Source of the DNA: Epiperipatus broadwayi
Taxonomy: Eukaryota > Onychophora > Udeonychophora > Euonychophora > Peripatidae
Assembly (NCBI GenBank): GCA_028023455.1
Contig: JAQFVV010001055.1
Coordinates: 57,919 to 121,918 of the forward strand
Reading direction: 5' to 3'
Length of the DNA: 64,000 nucleotides
Shown here in pieces: positions 12,781 through 24,056 of the stretch. The number at the start of each line of letters is the position of its first letter. Position 1 is the stretch's first letter. The position numbers were made by a program, and so were the translations under genes. The notes beneath the pieces were generated by a model that made no database searches, was not told the origin of the DNA, and worked only from the letters and a program-made list of their open reading frames with translations.

Positions 12781-14265
12781 TTAACAAAGTAATATATACA
12801 TTTTTTCTACAGTACAGACTTTTTCATACCTCCATTCCAATATGTAATACATAGGGGATTTGAACTCAGACTTTTACATGACCCTCAATTATCCACACTC
12901 TCTCATACATGCTGACACACTTGATCACACATATGTTGAAAAGATAAATAATCACCAATATATGTATTTCATGGTTATCCAGCATTTTTCAGTTGTCAAG
13001 ATTATTATCTTCATACATACATAAAATTAATGCTCAGCTTATATTAAGATAGATAATCTTCATACTTTAATAGACAGGCTTCAATCCATTCCACCCCACA
13101 AATTTTCAGCTGTCCATTTTATTGAAAATCTGATGATGGAATATTCAAAGCCCTCATTGGTGCCAACCTTTTCATCCTGTTCAGGTTGACCATAAATCAC
13201 TCTGACCCCTTATGTACAGGACATAATCATTTACATACATATATGAGGTATAAATCATACCTTACAGCACTATACTTTAATATATATTTTTTTCTACAGT
13301 GCAGGCTTTTTTGTATCTGCAATATAATATGTAATATATAGGAGGTTTGAACTCAGATTTTTACATGACCCTCAACTATCCATGCTATCTCATACTGTTG
13401 GAACACTTGATCACATACATATTGAAAAGATCATAATCACCAATATAAGTATTTCATGCCAAAACAGCATTTGTTAGTTGGTCCAGATTATCATCTCTTC
13501 ACACATATACAATTAATGCTCAGCTTACATTAAGTTAGCCAATTTTTATACTTTAAGGGACAGGTTTTAATCCACTCCATCCCACAACTCTTAAGTCATT
13601 TATTTCATTGAATCTCTGATGATGGAATGCTCAAAGCCTTCATTGCTGCCAACCTTCTCATAACATGCATGTTGACAATAAGTCACTCTGACACATCATG
13701 TACAGGACACAATCCATTTACATACATATATGAGGGCTGGGCAGACCTTACAACACTATTTTAATATATACATTTTCTATACAGTACAGGCTTTTTCATA
13801 TCTGCACTCTATCCACTCTATCTCTTACTGCTGACCCACTTAGTCATACACATGTACTGTAGAAAAATATATAATAAAATATAGTGCTGTAAGGTCTGCC
13901 CATCCCTCATATATGTATGTAAATGGATTATGTCCTGTACATGAGAGGTCAGAGTGACTTATTGTGAACATGGCTAGGATGGGAAGGTTGGCATCAATGA
14001 GGGTTTTGAGCATTCCACCATCATATTTTCAATGAAATGGATGGTTGAAAAGTTGTGGGGTGGAATGAATTGAATCCTGTCCATTAAAGTAAGAAGATTT
14101 GATATCTTAATACAAGCTGAGCATTGATTGTATATATGTGTGGGGATGATAATCTGGACCAACTGATGAGTTCTGGTTTAGCACGAAATATGTATATTGG
14201 CGATTATTTATCTTTTCACCATGTGTGAAATAAATTGTGTCAGCAGTATGAGTTAACAAAGTAAT
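12781..14265. mobile_element. repeat R1 array inserted into duplicate A, 13-bp target duplication
   Basis: TTAACAAAGTAAT occurs at 12781-12793 and again at 14253-14265, while duplicate B has a single near-identical site at 18753-18765. The DNA between is therefore an insertion of about 1.46 kb. It contains two direct R1 units (about 12794-13275 and 13276-13760), each with GATTTGAACTCAGA.TTTTACATGACCCTCAA and a GTACAGGACA..AT.CATTTACATACAT end, and then an inverted unit (13855-14252). No protein is encoded. A duplication of this length points to retrotransposition rather than a cut-and-paste MITE. Confidence 0.85.
13320..14252. repeat. inverted R1 units forming a long hairpin
   Basis: The direct R1 unit at 13320-13785 and the inverted one at 13855-14252 pair around an axis near 13820. 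The pairing is easy to follow at GGGCTGGGCAGACCTTAC (left) against GTAAGGTCTGCCCATCCC (right) and through the TACATACATATATGAGG segment. The loop is about 70 bases. Confidence 0.8.
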
Positions 14266-15050
14266 GTAAATTTTATTATTATAATAAGAATTCAATAATA
14301 AATAAAAGTTAATCCAATATATTTTCATGACCACTCATTGGTGGCAAAGCCATTAATAAGTTCTTGTAATATTTTTCTTTATAATTTTTAAGTTTAATAT
14401 CTTTATACATTCTTGAATACAATATAAATTTATCACAACAACAGAAGGATTATTTATGAATGAATACCAAGAATAATAAAATTTAACTATTATTTCAATG
14501 AAGAAATTGAATTATTTTATTAATAAAGCCTACTTAATCTTTGCTCATTTTATTCTAAAACTACAGATTTGGTTTAATTAAATAATATAGCATTATTAAT
14601 TTCAGCTACTATATTTGTTTCATTACAGTGTAGTATTGAACAATTAATGCAATTTTAAATTTTGTCATTAATAGGACATATAATGTAAGCAATCCATTTT
14701 TTATTATAACTCTTAATATTCATTGTGTTAGAATTTCATTATAATGAAATATTAATTAAATCCTTTTTTATAAAGTATTATTTAAAATTCAGCCTTTTCA
14801 AAAACATAGGTTAGTGATAATATTATATCAGTATAGATTTGGATATTTAGAGCTAGGGCATACAAATAGAATCATTTTATTAATCTTAGTTCATTTTTAT
14901 GCAGTTAAAAGATTTTGGCATCCTCATTTTAAACCTTTGAAGAGTTTCTTTCTCTTGTTTTTTTTATACCAGTATAGTTTTTGACTCATAGATGTATGGC
15001 ACACAATTATAAACCATTTACCTGAGATTAATATTAATAGCATCTAAGTA
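14266..15050. other. end of duplicate A and AT-rich linker
   Basis: No gene. To about 14985 this is the right part of segmental duplicate A and matches 18766-19490. The last bases before 15050 have no recognisable content. Confidence 0.6.
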
Positions 15051-16572
15051 TTTTGGTGTGTGAAAAAATAGAGCTCAAATATGACTGTTCCCAAACAGCA
15101 TATGACCAATAATTTCATCAAAATAAAAATAATTGATAAGAGATTTGAAGAATAAAAGACAGATTCTGATAGAAAATTGAAATATAAAGGACAGAATCTA
15201 GTAAGAATTTTGAAGAATAAAATAAAAAAATTGGAAGATTCTGATAAAAATTCCAAAGAATTAAAAAATGAAAGGAGATAATATGATAACAGTTTTAATG
15301 CAAAATTTGAAGATAATGGTAAAACATTTGGAGAAATAAGAAATTAATTTAACAGTAAATGTGATACATTCAGTATATGGTTTGAGTAGTTCAAAATGTC
15401 ATCTAAATGTCAAGCTGAAACCATCTGCTGCAAAATATCTAAAATTTAAAGAATTAAAAACCAAATCAAGGAAGGTTGAAAATAGGTTAGTCTTGGCTCA
15501 AAAAAAATCTGATAAAGGATTTAAAATTTTACAATAGTAGAATTAGTGCTATGCAAAATGATTGTGAAAGTATCATAGAAAGCACTGATAAAATAGAAAA
15601 GATAATTGATGATTTTGAAAAGAAAATATGGTCCAATTTACACCATATTAAAACAAAAGTCAATGATATTAAAATAATATTAAGTAGAGATTCAAAATCT
15701 GATAGTGATGCTTTGTGTAAAACTAGATTTAAAGAGTCTAAAACTGATTCTAGTAATTTAGAAGTTCAAGTAATTTACAAAATCTAAAATAGAGGCAGAC
15801 ACTAAATGTATTACAGTGAATAATAAGGTAAAAGAAGTAATTGTTGAATTTGTTTAGTTTCTGCAACCTTATCAATGTAATAATATTCATATTAAGAATA
15901 AATTTGATGTTTTTATTGTGGATCCTTATCTACAAATACTTGATGACTATCAAAAGATTAATTTCATATAGTATTTATCTCAGAAAAAACATATTATAGT
16001 TTTAACAAAGATGAGGAAAATATTAATAAAGTGGATGTATATAATTTATTTTAAAATATAATGTTCTTGATCATGAAAAAGACCATTGGAATAAAAATCT
16101 TGATAGATGGAAAGTATTACAAAATGAAGTAAATGTAATAAGAGAGTTTAATCCATCATTTTATAGGAATAATGATGATAACTGTATTGATATTCATTTG
16201 AAATATATATGGTATAATTTACAAATTAGGTTATATTATAGAAAGGTATATATTACTTATTTTGATGTTTAGAATTCATTACACATTGGTATAAGTATAG
16301 TTATAATTTCAAGGTGAAAATACTAATTATAAATAAGTATTGAATGAATAGCAAAGAGGAGTGAGGTGATCTTATATGCTATAAGAATATCATAATTCTA
16401 TCTAATCAGAAAATTTTAAATGTTCCTAGCTCTATAAGGAGTTATTAGAGTTTAATAATTTGTTTTCTAAATTTCCCAGTAGATTTTAAAGGGAACAGTA
16501 ATAGATGAGATAGAATATAATCGTGTTATATTAGACTCAGTAGAAGGAAAAGTTTTTGCAATTTAGGGTATC
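15050..16572 (+). pseudogene. fossil coding region of unknown origin
   Basis: Forward-strand sequence that looks like decayed protein-coding DNA, although the longest clean frame has only 78 codons (15551-15787). Protein-like stretches run through several frames: 15551-15787 (Lys/Asp/Ser-rich, helical and coiled-coil-like in its first half), about 15840-16030 (contains FDVFIVDPYLQILDDYQKIN), and an open frame without ATG at 16060-16272 (contains DHEKDHWNKNLDRWKVLQNE and FNPSFYRNNDD). Stops and frameshifts separate them. I do not recognise the family. The block lies between the two segmental duplicates and is not part of either. Possible sources are a decayed host gene, a viral insertion or an uncommon transposon; none can be preferred from the sequence. 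Confidence 0.4.
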
Positions 16573-16639
16573 AGTAAATTAATCATTGCATGTTAAAGAT
16601 TAATATATTTATTTCTGTAGTGGGAGGCTATGTACCAAC

Positions 16640-19490
16640 TTTGTTAAACCTTGAATGGGTATTGTCATATATATATACAATATAAAAATAATTTTATGGA
16701 GCATTAATTTTTATTGACTATTGTAAAATTGTCAAATATTTTATCTTGATTTTTAAATTATTATAAACACATTAAAATGCCAAAGCAATCTGTGATTGAT
16801 TTTTTTTATTTTTATCTTTTAAAAAGTAATGTGATTGATTCTTTTTTATTTTTTTAAAATAATATGATCTTGTAATTTACCCATTAGAATTAAAATCTCA
16901 CCATAAAGTTATTTATAAATTTTAAACACTTATTTTTTTACTCTTAATAAAAACAAAATAGTAATATTGTGTTAATCTATGTATATAAATAACAATAAAT
17001 TTTAATAAAGAAATGACAAATGACATTGTGTCTGTGTGTACATTTGTGTGCATATATAAATTTAAAAAATTACAAATATTTTTAAAGTAATATTTCCTGT
17101 TCCAAAATATATTGTTTATAACAGTGAAAGAAGTTTGAAAGTCATTGTTACCATTTTGCTTTAAAATTTAAGAGAAGTCATTTTATTTAAAATGCTGAAT
17201 TGTTCAAATCATCTTGATAATTGTTCATTAAAATTTAAGTGTAAAATTTGACTTTATCCATAACAATGGTATCTAAGAACAATGGCTAGAAGCTGTGTCA
17301 ATAAAAAATAATATAAATATCCCAAGTTTTAACTTCAGATATACTTTACTATTCTTGTTCTTTTGCTTGAACACTTTAGTAAGCTCTATATTTTGTAATA
17401 TTTTTTTCATTTTTCTCTTAAAAATGCAATATATATATTTAAAAACTACTGAGTAAAATAATACAATGGATGGATAAAGAAAAAGTTTAACACTTGCTTT
17501 GAGGACAAAATGTAATTCTTTTAAGATTTTAAAATAACAACTGAAGTTGAATTTTCTGAAGCATTTTAGAAAATTGAAAAAAATGCTTAATTAAAAATTA
17601 AAGTGAATATTTATACACATCTAATATATGTACCTGTTTTAGTAAACCAATTAATAATCTGCCAAGGATTTAAAGTAATATTAACTAATGGAATGATTTT
17701 TTTTAAAAATAATGCTAAAACAGTTTGACCTACTACATGTTGACATTATCTATTTTATGCCAAAGTAGGGGAATAAGTAAAAGTTATAAAATGTTGATGA
17801 AGTGTTGATGATGTAAATCTGTATATGCATCTATATATATCAAGTGCTCATGGATTGCTAATGTGCCAAGGCTAAAATGATAACTTCCCGACAAATGGAA
17901 TAATTAATAGTTAGAAATTTTAATAAATTTTATCATGGAAATTAATACCTGCATGAATCTATATTTATATATGTGTGCCAATGAACCAATAATTAAGAAT
18001 GATATATGATACTAACTCTGAATGTAAAAGCCATCAATTTAAAAAGGAAAAATTCTCATTAATATTTTACCAGAAATTATTCATAATCTGTTTAACAAAT
18101 AAACTTGAAATATTCTAAAGAAACACTTCTCTTATTGAATTATTGCACTTTGAAACATTGTATTTCTCTTGGTGGATTTGGAAACTTATTACAAGGAACA
18201 TAAAGAGGATTAGAACTCTTGATTATAAATATTAATCACTATTAACATATATTGTATGATCTACTTATAATTTATTATATGTAATTATTTGATTTTATAT
18301 AATTTTCATTATTGTAAAAAGTTATTTAATATATTCTAGTGTGTGGATAAATATTTAAATGTTCACTTATCCAAAGAAAAATCATAATATGTCAAAATTT
18401 TGTACTTAATAATTTAATATATTCTACTTAATAACTTCTTTTGTTATGTTAGTAGACATTCAGTATAACTAGTTAATATTTTTTCTATACAATTTTATAT
18501 ATTGTCTATTTTAAAATAATAAATAAATGCTTTCTTCTGCTTTGAAAAAAATGTTTATGTGTAGCACTACTTTAACAAAAGCTTAATTTAAATTATTGTT
18601 ACACATTCATTAATTTTCTATTGATTATTTTGTAAATAAATTAGTATTATTATTTATTAAATTTGAAGTATGAATCTCATTTAAGTTAATAAATATATGA
18701 TATACAAATTATAATTTATAGATTTATTATAAACATAAACACATGGATTTAATTTACAAAGTAATGCAAATTTTAGTGTTATTATTGAATCCAGTAATGA
18801 TTAAAAGTTAATCTAATATTTTCTTGAATACTCACTGATATAAAAGCCATTAATAAATTCTTATAGTAAAATTTTATATAATTCTTAAGTTTAATTAATA
18901 TCTTTATACATTCTTGAATACAATATAAATTTGTCACAGCAACATAAGGGTTATTTAAGAATAAATACAAAGGATAATAAACTTTAACAATTATTTCATT
19001 ATAGAGTTTGAATTATTTTCTTAATAAAGCCTACTTAATCTTTGCTTGTTTTATTCTACTACAAAATTAGTTTAATTAAATAATATAACATTATTAATTT
19101 TAGCTAGTATATTTGCATCATTACAGAATGGGTATTGTACAATTAACACAATTTTAAATTTTAACTTTATCATTTATAAGACAAATAATGTAAGACATTT
19201 ATATGATCAATTTATTCTATTATATATATATATATAAAACTCTTTTTTCATTATAGTGAAATACTAATTAAATCTTCCTTTATTTTATACTATTTAAAAT
19301 TTAATTTGTTTAAAAACTTAGGACAGTGATAAGAGTTAACATTTTTATGTTCTTAATATTATATCAGTATACATTTGTTTAGACGTAGGACATATAAACA
19401 GAGTCTATTTATTACTCTTAGTTTATTTTTATGCAGTTACAGATTTTGGCATCCTCAATTTGGGGTTTTGAAGAATTTCTTCCTTTTGTT
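16640..19490. repeat. segmental duplication copy B
   Basis: Second copy of the duplicated segment, collinear with 9490-14985 but without the two insertions found there. It preserves the uninterrupted state at 18753-18765, where copy A received the R1 array. No open frame in it is conserved between the copies, which argues against a protein-coding reason for the duplication. Confidence 0.85.
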
Positions 19491-19504
19491 CATGCTATAT
19501 GAGT

Positions 19505-19540
<36 letters not shown>

Positions 19541-19578
19541 ACTCATATAGCATGAACAAAATATATATATATATATAT
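19485..19578. repeat. perfect (AT)n-centred palindrome and adjoining AT tract
   Basis: TTTGTTCATGCTATATGAGT, then an (AT)n tract, then the exact complement ending at 19560. This gives non-repetitive arms of about 23 bases closed by about 30 bases of alternating AT. A second AT tract follows and abuts the 3' end of LINE C. Such AT-cored hairpins can extrude as cruciforms. Confidence 0.85.
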
Positions 19579-19584
19579 TTGTCA

Positions 19585-22542
19585 TCAACCATTATCAATC
19601 CACTGCAGGATGAAGGTCTCTCCAAGTTTAATCCATCTTCTCCGATCTTTAGCTTCTCTTTTCCACAACACCCCTGCACATTTTCTTATTTCATACCTCC
19701 ATCTCACATGTGGTCTCTTTCTGGGTCTCTTACAATCTCTTGGAATCCAGTTTAAAATTTCAATTGTTCATCTATTATCATTTCTTCTAGTAATATGTCC
19801 AGCCCAACTCCATTTCACTCTTTTAATTTTTTCAATAAGGTCAGTAACATCTGTTTGTTGTCTTACCCATACATTGCGTTTTCGATCTCTTCTTGTTACT
19901 CCCAACATACATCTCTCCATACTCCTTTGAGTGGTCTGAAGTCTCTGTATTGCTCTTCTATTAAGTGTCCAAGTCTCAGATCCATAAGTAAGAACTGGTA
20001 AAACACATTTGTTAAAAACCATTCTTTTCAAACACATAGGCATATTTCCTTTTAGTATCAAGTTATTTCTACCAAAAGCACTCCAACCAAGTTTAATTCT
20101 ATGATTAATTTCCTCCATTATGTTTCCATCTGTATTAATAATCTGACCAAGGTATTTGTAACTGTTAACTTCTTCTAATTCTTCATAATCAATCTTTATT
20201 TTCATATTTTGAGCAAATCGATTAAACATTACTTTAGTCTTTTTAACATTTATCTTTAGTCCTACTTTTCTACTTTCATCTGCTAACTCCTGCAACATTT
20301 CCTGCAGCTCTGAAGCATTATTTGCAAAAACAACTACATCATCTGCAAAATCTAAATGACTTAAATACTCTCCATTTACTTTCATTTCTTTAGTTTCCCA
20401 TTTTAATCCACAAAATACTTCTTGCAGCACTGCTGTAAAAAGTTTTGGAGATATAGAGTCACCTTGTCTTACACCTTTCTCAATGTTGATTTTTCCAGTA
20501 TCATTATGTAACCTAATTGTTGCTGTTGCATTTTTATAAATATTCTTTAAAATATGACAATATCCTGGATCTATACCTTGATGATCCAATGCTTTAATCA
20601 CTGAAGAAATGTGTATAGAATCAAATGCCTTTTCATAATCTACAAATCCAAAACATAATGACAACTCATATTCATTTGTCCTTTCTATGACTTCTCTCAA
20701 TACCTGGATATGATCTATTGTACTAAAACCACTTTTAAATCCAGCTTGTTCTCTTGGTTGGTGGAAATCCAAAGTTCTCTGTAGACGGGTTGTAATTATC
20801 TTGGTAAAAATTTTATATAAAACTGATAAAAGGCTGATAGGTCTGTAATTTCTAATATCTTCTTTATCACCTTTTTTAAATATTAATATTATTACTGCAT
20901 TTTTCCAATCTTCCGGTACATCTTTATCATTTAGACATTTGGTATATAACTTTGCTAAAATTGTTTCTAATTCTTCACCTGCTTCTTTTAATATATCAAT
21001 TATAATTCCATCATTTCCTGGAACCTTTTCTTTCTTCATACATTTAATTGCATGTCTCACTTCTTCATTTATAATTCTGGGCAATTTGGAAGATGTAATA
21101 GATATAGGAGGTACTTGGTCTTTATTACTATATAATTTTTGATAAAAATCTTCTACCAATTTCATGATGTCATCTCTCTTTTTAGTAATAATTCCACCTT
21201 TTTTTCTTATTGCAGATATAAATTTCCTACCAATACCAAAATGTTGTTTAACATTCTTGAGACTTTTATTTTCTTCTACAGCTTTCCTTGCTATTTCACA
21301 GTTATACTTTTTTATATCATTTTCAAATCTTTTCCGTACCATTTTACAAAATTCGAGATATTCAATTCTTTTTAATACATCATTTTTGTATATCTTCATA
21401 TTCCTTCTTTTCTTCATAAATTCTCTAGTCTCAGTAGAAATTTTATTAGTCAATTGCTGCTTTTTTCTACCAGCTATCTTTGTTGCAGTTTTTAAAAGTG
21501 TATCAGTTATTTTCATATTAATTTCATTCAAATCTGAATCATGTTCAAAATCTCCTAACCCTTGAAACCTATTTGTAAGTTCTAATTTAAATTCATTAGA
21601 ATGTTTCTGAAGATTAGGAATATCAACTGTAAATATTGTTTTTCTTAATAATTTTTGTCTCTCTAGTTTTACATTAACACATAACTTACACCTTACTAAT
21701 CGATGATCACTTCCTGTGTTAAATTTATTAAGAACATTACAATCTTGAAATATGTATTTCCTGTTAGTCAAAATATAATCCAATTCTGCTGTACCTTCAT
21801 TTGGATGCTTCCATGTCCATTTCCTTTTAACATTTTTCTCAAAAAATGAATTCATAATATAAAGTTTTTCTTTTTCTGCAAACTCCACAAGTCTATGTCC
21901 TCTCTCATTTCTATTACCATAACCAAAATTACCTACACCAATTTCATCTTTCATTTGTCTACCAATTCTAGCATTAAAGTCTCCCGTAACAATTTTAAAA
22001 TGTTGTTTACTCTGATCAAAAGCCTTTTGTACATCAATATAAAAATCGTCTACTACTTCATCACTATGAGAACTTGTTGGGGCATAAACCTGAATTATCT
22101 GCATTTGGTATCTGCTATTAAGTTGTATAACTAATCTTGCAACTCTGTCCAATACACCATCAATCTCCACAATATTGTTCTTCCACTTTTTATTTATAAT
22201 GAATCCTACTCCACTTGTATTTCCAATATGTGTGCCTTTATAATAGAGTATATGTCCACTTTTTAAATCAATTGTTTCTTCACCTTTTCTTCTAACTTCA
22301 CAAAGTCCAATAATGTCCCATTTAATATAAGACAATTCTTCTTCTAATTCTTGCAATCTCCCTTCACTTGAAAGTGATCTGCAGTTGTAAGTACCTAAAT
22401 AAAAAGTCGTCATCAAATGGCAGCCTGGGTCCGCAATCAGGGGATTCTTAGCACCCTCCGCCTTCAGCCACCAACCACTGCCTTGGTTGGTGACTTTACA
22501 GCCTCCTGGGAATAAGGGCCATGCTTTATTTTTGTCTGTCAT
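19585..22542 (-). pseudogene. APE endonuclease-reverse transcriptase ORF, one nonsense mutation
   Basis: Single ORF of 985 codons encoding the enzyme that nicks target DNA and copies the element's RNA. In order: a 43-residue leader; APE endonuclease from about residue 47, with TYNCRSL (51-57), LCEVRR (80-85, catalytic Glu), QVYAPTS (151-157), GDFNARIG (187-194), LDYIL (254-258) and SDH (278-280); a basic spacer; reverse transcriptase with [18 protein letters not shown] (555-572), FVDYEKAFDSI (633-643), GVRQGDSISP (690-699) and FADDVVVF (732-739); then a basic C-terminal region. The only disabling change is a Trp codon read as TGA at 19768-19770, where other copies have RWTIEIL; the frame is otherwise open to the natural TGA at 19585. 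The first Met is supported by the collinear 5' part; Met44, just before the endonuclease, is an alternative start. Confidence 0.92.
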
Positions 22543-22905
22543 AATTGTATATATGTATTGGAAAAATATTTATCATTTACACAAACATTCATTCTGCCTT
22601 ATCAGGCACTGAGAAGAAAGACCATGGTGTTTCTTGATCTTAAACTCAGAGGTAAAAAGCCAATAAACTCACCACGCTGGCTAATGCATGTTGGTGAGCA
22701 GCCCATCCATGTTCGTATACTATATGAATAATCACATAGTAATAACAGCTGCAATGACAAGAATGTATGGAGTGGACTTTAGGGCTTGGTTCCTTTAAGG
22801 CCTCCAAGAGGAATCAAAGGGTCTCCTTTCAGTTAATAGCAAACTCCTTTCTGTAGCCCATACTTCTAAGGATCGTTTCGATAGTATGATTCACCTCTTC
22901 GTCTG
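22543..22905 (-). other. 5' untranslated region of LINE C (putative promoter region)
   Basis: Transposon sequence upstream of the ORF, conserved in copies E and H (landmarks on the + strand: GAGAAGAAAGACCATGGTGT, CTTAAACTCAGAGGTAAAA, ATGAATAATCACATA). It is noticeably less AT-rich than the flanks. RTE-like LINEs generally carry an internal pol II promoter in this position; no specific promoter motif was identified. Confidence 0.6.
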
Positions 22906-22923
22906 TTAAATATATATATATAT

Positions 22924-23340
22924 ATGACTTCATATTATAATTATGTTCGGATATTCTATGCAGTAAAATGGTTAAATAGCTGATGTTTCAGTACAATAAA
23001 AAAATATCTTCCTCAGAGTGTCATCTTTCTCAAATAAGACAAGTTATAGAGATTTTTAAAAAGCCCAAGCGTTTAAATGAATTGTATGAATTAAAGAAAA
23101 TTAACAACATTTCAAAGAAACTATTGGAAGACAAACTAAGTTTTAAAACTTCTGAACCCATAGAATTTGAATATGAGAAGAAAAAAAAAGATAAAAATAA
23201 CAATTTTAAATTTCACACACATTTTTATGATTTGCGAAAGAGTACATTCTCAGGAAAGTACTTATTATTACTGAAATGTCAGCCATTTAGCTATTTAATT
23301 ACATGGTATATCCCTAAAATAATTATGATATGAAGTCATC
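22924..23340. repeat. fold-back element P2 with a coding-like spacer
   Basis: Arms of about 95 bases pair: TGACTTCATATTATAATTAT...TAGCTGATGTTTCAGTA on the left and TACTGAAATGTCAGCCATTTAGCTA...TATGATATGAAGTCA on the right (end near 23335). A third direct partial copy of the right arm follows at 23385-23475. The spacer (about 23025-23225) holds an open frame rich in Lys, Glu and Leu within an open stretch of 116 codons (22983-23333) that overruns both arms. The spacer's protein family is not recognised. Confidence 0.7.
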
Positions 23341-23685
23341 ATTTATCCATGAAAACATTAGAATTAACATATGTAGAGGACATTCTGAGAAAGGTACTTA
23401 TTATTGTAGTGAAATATCAGCTATTTTATTACATGGAATATTCCTAAAATAATTATAATATGAAGTCATCATGTATCCATGAATATATATATTTACAACC
23501 ATTAAATATCTGTATTTTTAAATCATATAATAATAATTCAAACAAATATATTTAACACAGTATTCAAAATTAAATAATATATTCTTTATCAGAAGTACTT
23601 TCAATTGTTTCACTGACAATCTTTATCAACTGCTAATATAAACGTACAAAAAATAGAAACTTGCATTACCCATCATTCAATCTAT

Positions 23686-23783
23686 TCAAATTTCCCACAA
23701 TTCTGTTGTCTTTATATTAGCTGATTGTTTATTCATTAAACCACCTCTATTCCTAGATATCATCATTGCCTCTTTAATTTTAC
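23686..23783 (-). pseudogene. C-terminal fragment of the same retroelement protein (left arm)
   Basis: Mirror copy of the coding part in 23867-23964, read on the reverse strand from the inner end of the left arm to the TGA at 23686-23688. It differs by a few substitutions (for example Met for Val in EAVMIS, and Ala for Thr in NKQSTN), so the two arms diverged slightly after the fold-back formed or came from different source copies. Confidence 0.5.
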
Positions 23784-23802
23784 ATTTTCCATTATACTTT
23801 TC

Positions 23803-23964
23803 AATGGTTTTAAATTTAATAATAGAGATATAAAAATTATTCAAATTGAAAGGTGTAGTGAAAAACGTAAAATTAAAGAGGCAGTGATGATATCTAGGAA
23901 TAGAGGTGGTTTAATGAATAAACAATCGACTAATATAAAGACAACAGAATTGTGGGAAATTTGA
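23803..23964 (+). pseudogene. C-terminal fragment of a retroelement protein (right arm)
   Basis: An open stretch of 53 codons, NGFKFNNRDIKII at its start and TTELWEI at its end, terminated by TGA at 23962-23964. The pattern of an FxFxxxxIxIIxxE strand, a KRKIKEA helix and an NRGG turn matches the peptide at 38898-39131 and resembles the extreme C-terminus of Penelope-type or GIY-YIG-associated reverse transcriptase proteins. The catalytic parts are absent; the copy is truncated by the inverted junction. A Penelope-like origin is inferred from family resemblance only. Confidence 0.5.
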
Positions 23965-24020
23965 ATAGAATGAATAATGGGTAATGCAAGTTTTTATTTT
24001 TTGTTCGTTTATATTACAAG

Positions 24021-24056
24021 TTGATAAAGATTGTCAGTGAAACAATTGAAAGTACT
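24021..24056 (+). other. conserved stem-loop downstream of the retroelement ORF
   Basis: TTGATAAAGATTGT, a short loop, ACAATTGAAAG: a six-pair stem flanked 5' by a TGA.AAA-type run and 3' by GAAA, about 57 bases downstream of the stop codon. The mirror copy lies at 23593-23630. Related stem-loops occur at 34192-34227, 34364-34400, 34922-34956 and 38825-38858. The flanks recall the hammerhead ribozyme core, but the fit is incomplete, so I call it only a conserved structure. Confidence 0.55.

Larger units (their letters stand above)
9490..14985. repeat. segmental duplication copy A (split by two insertions)
   Basis: Base-by-base comparison by eye shows collinear similarity with 16640-19490. 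Shared landmarks in order include AAATTATTATAAACACATT (about 9620 and 16753), ATAAAGTTATTT followed by CTTTTAATAAAAAC or CTCTTAATAAAAAC (about 11005 and 16900), GCCAAGGATTTAAA (11709 and 17660), TTTGACCTACTACATGTT (11778 and 17726), and GTATGTGTCAGTGATA-like sequence near 14810 and 19325. Copy A carries two blocks missing from copy B: 9.77-10.96 kb and 12794-14265. Many substitutions and small indels separate the copies, so the duplication is old. Confidence 0.85.
19583..22905 (-). mobile_element. near-intact full-length LINE, copy C
   Basis: The most complete copy of the window's main LINE family: a 5' untranslated part (22543-22905), one long ORF (22542 down to 19585) and an abrupt 3' end three bases after the stop codon. 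(AT)n tracts lie at both ends (19561-19578 and 22911-22925), consistent with insertion into a microsatellite whose duplication cannot be told from the repeat itself. The 5' region recurs before the ORFs of copies E (44370-44612) and H (56010-56160), so it is part of the element. It is the best source copy in the window but is itself inactivated by one stop codon. Confidence 0.92.

Noticed and set aside
15044-15256. Reverse-strand 70-codon hydrophobic frame
   Set aside because: It is the complement of the Lys/Asp-rich forward-strand fossil coding block; the hydrophobic look comes from reading AAA/GAT-rich DNA backwards.
21164-21565. Forward frames of 133 and 78 codons over LINE C, with equivalents over copies A and I
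   Set aside because: Antisense shadows of the LINE ORF; the same shadows appear in each copy because the DNA is conserved, not because the antisense frame is used.
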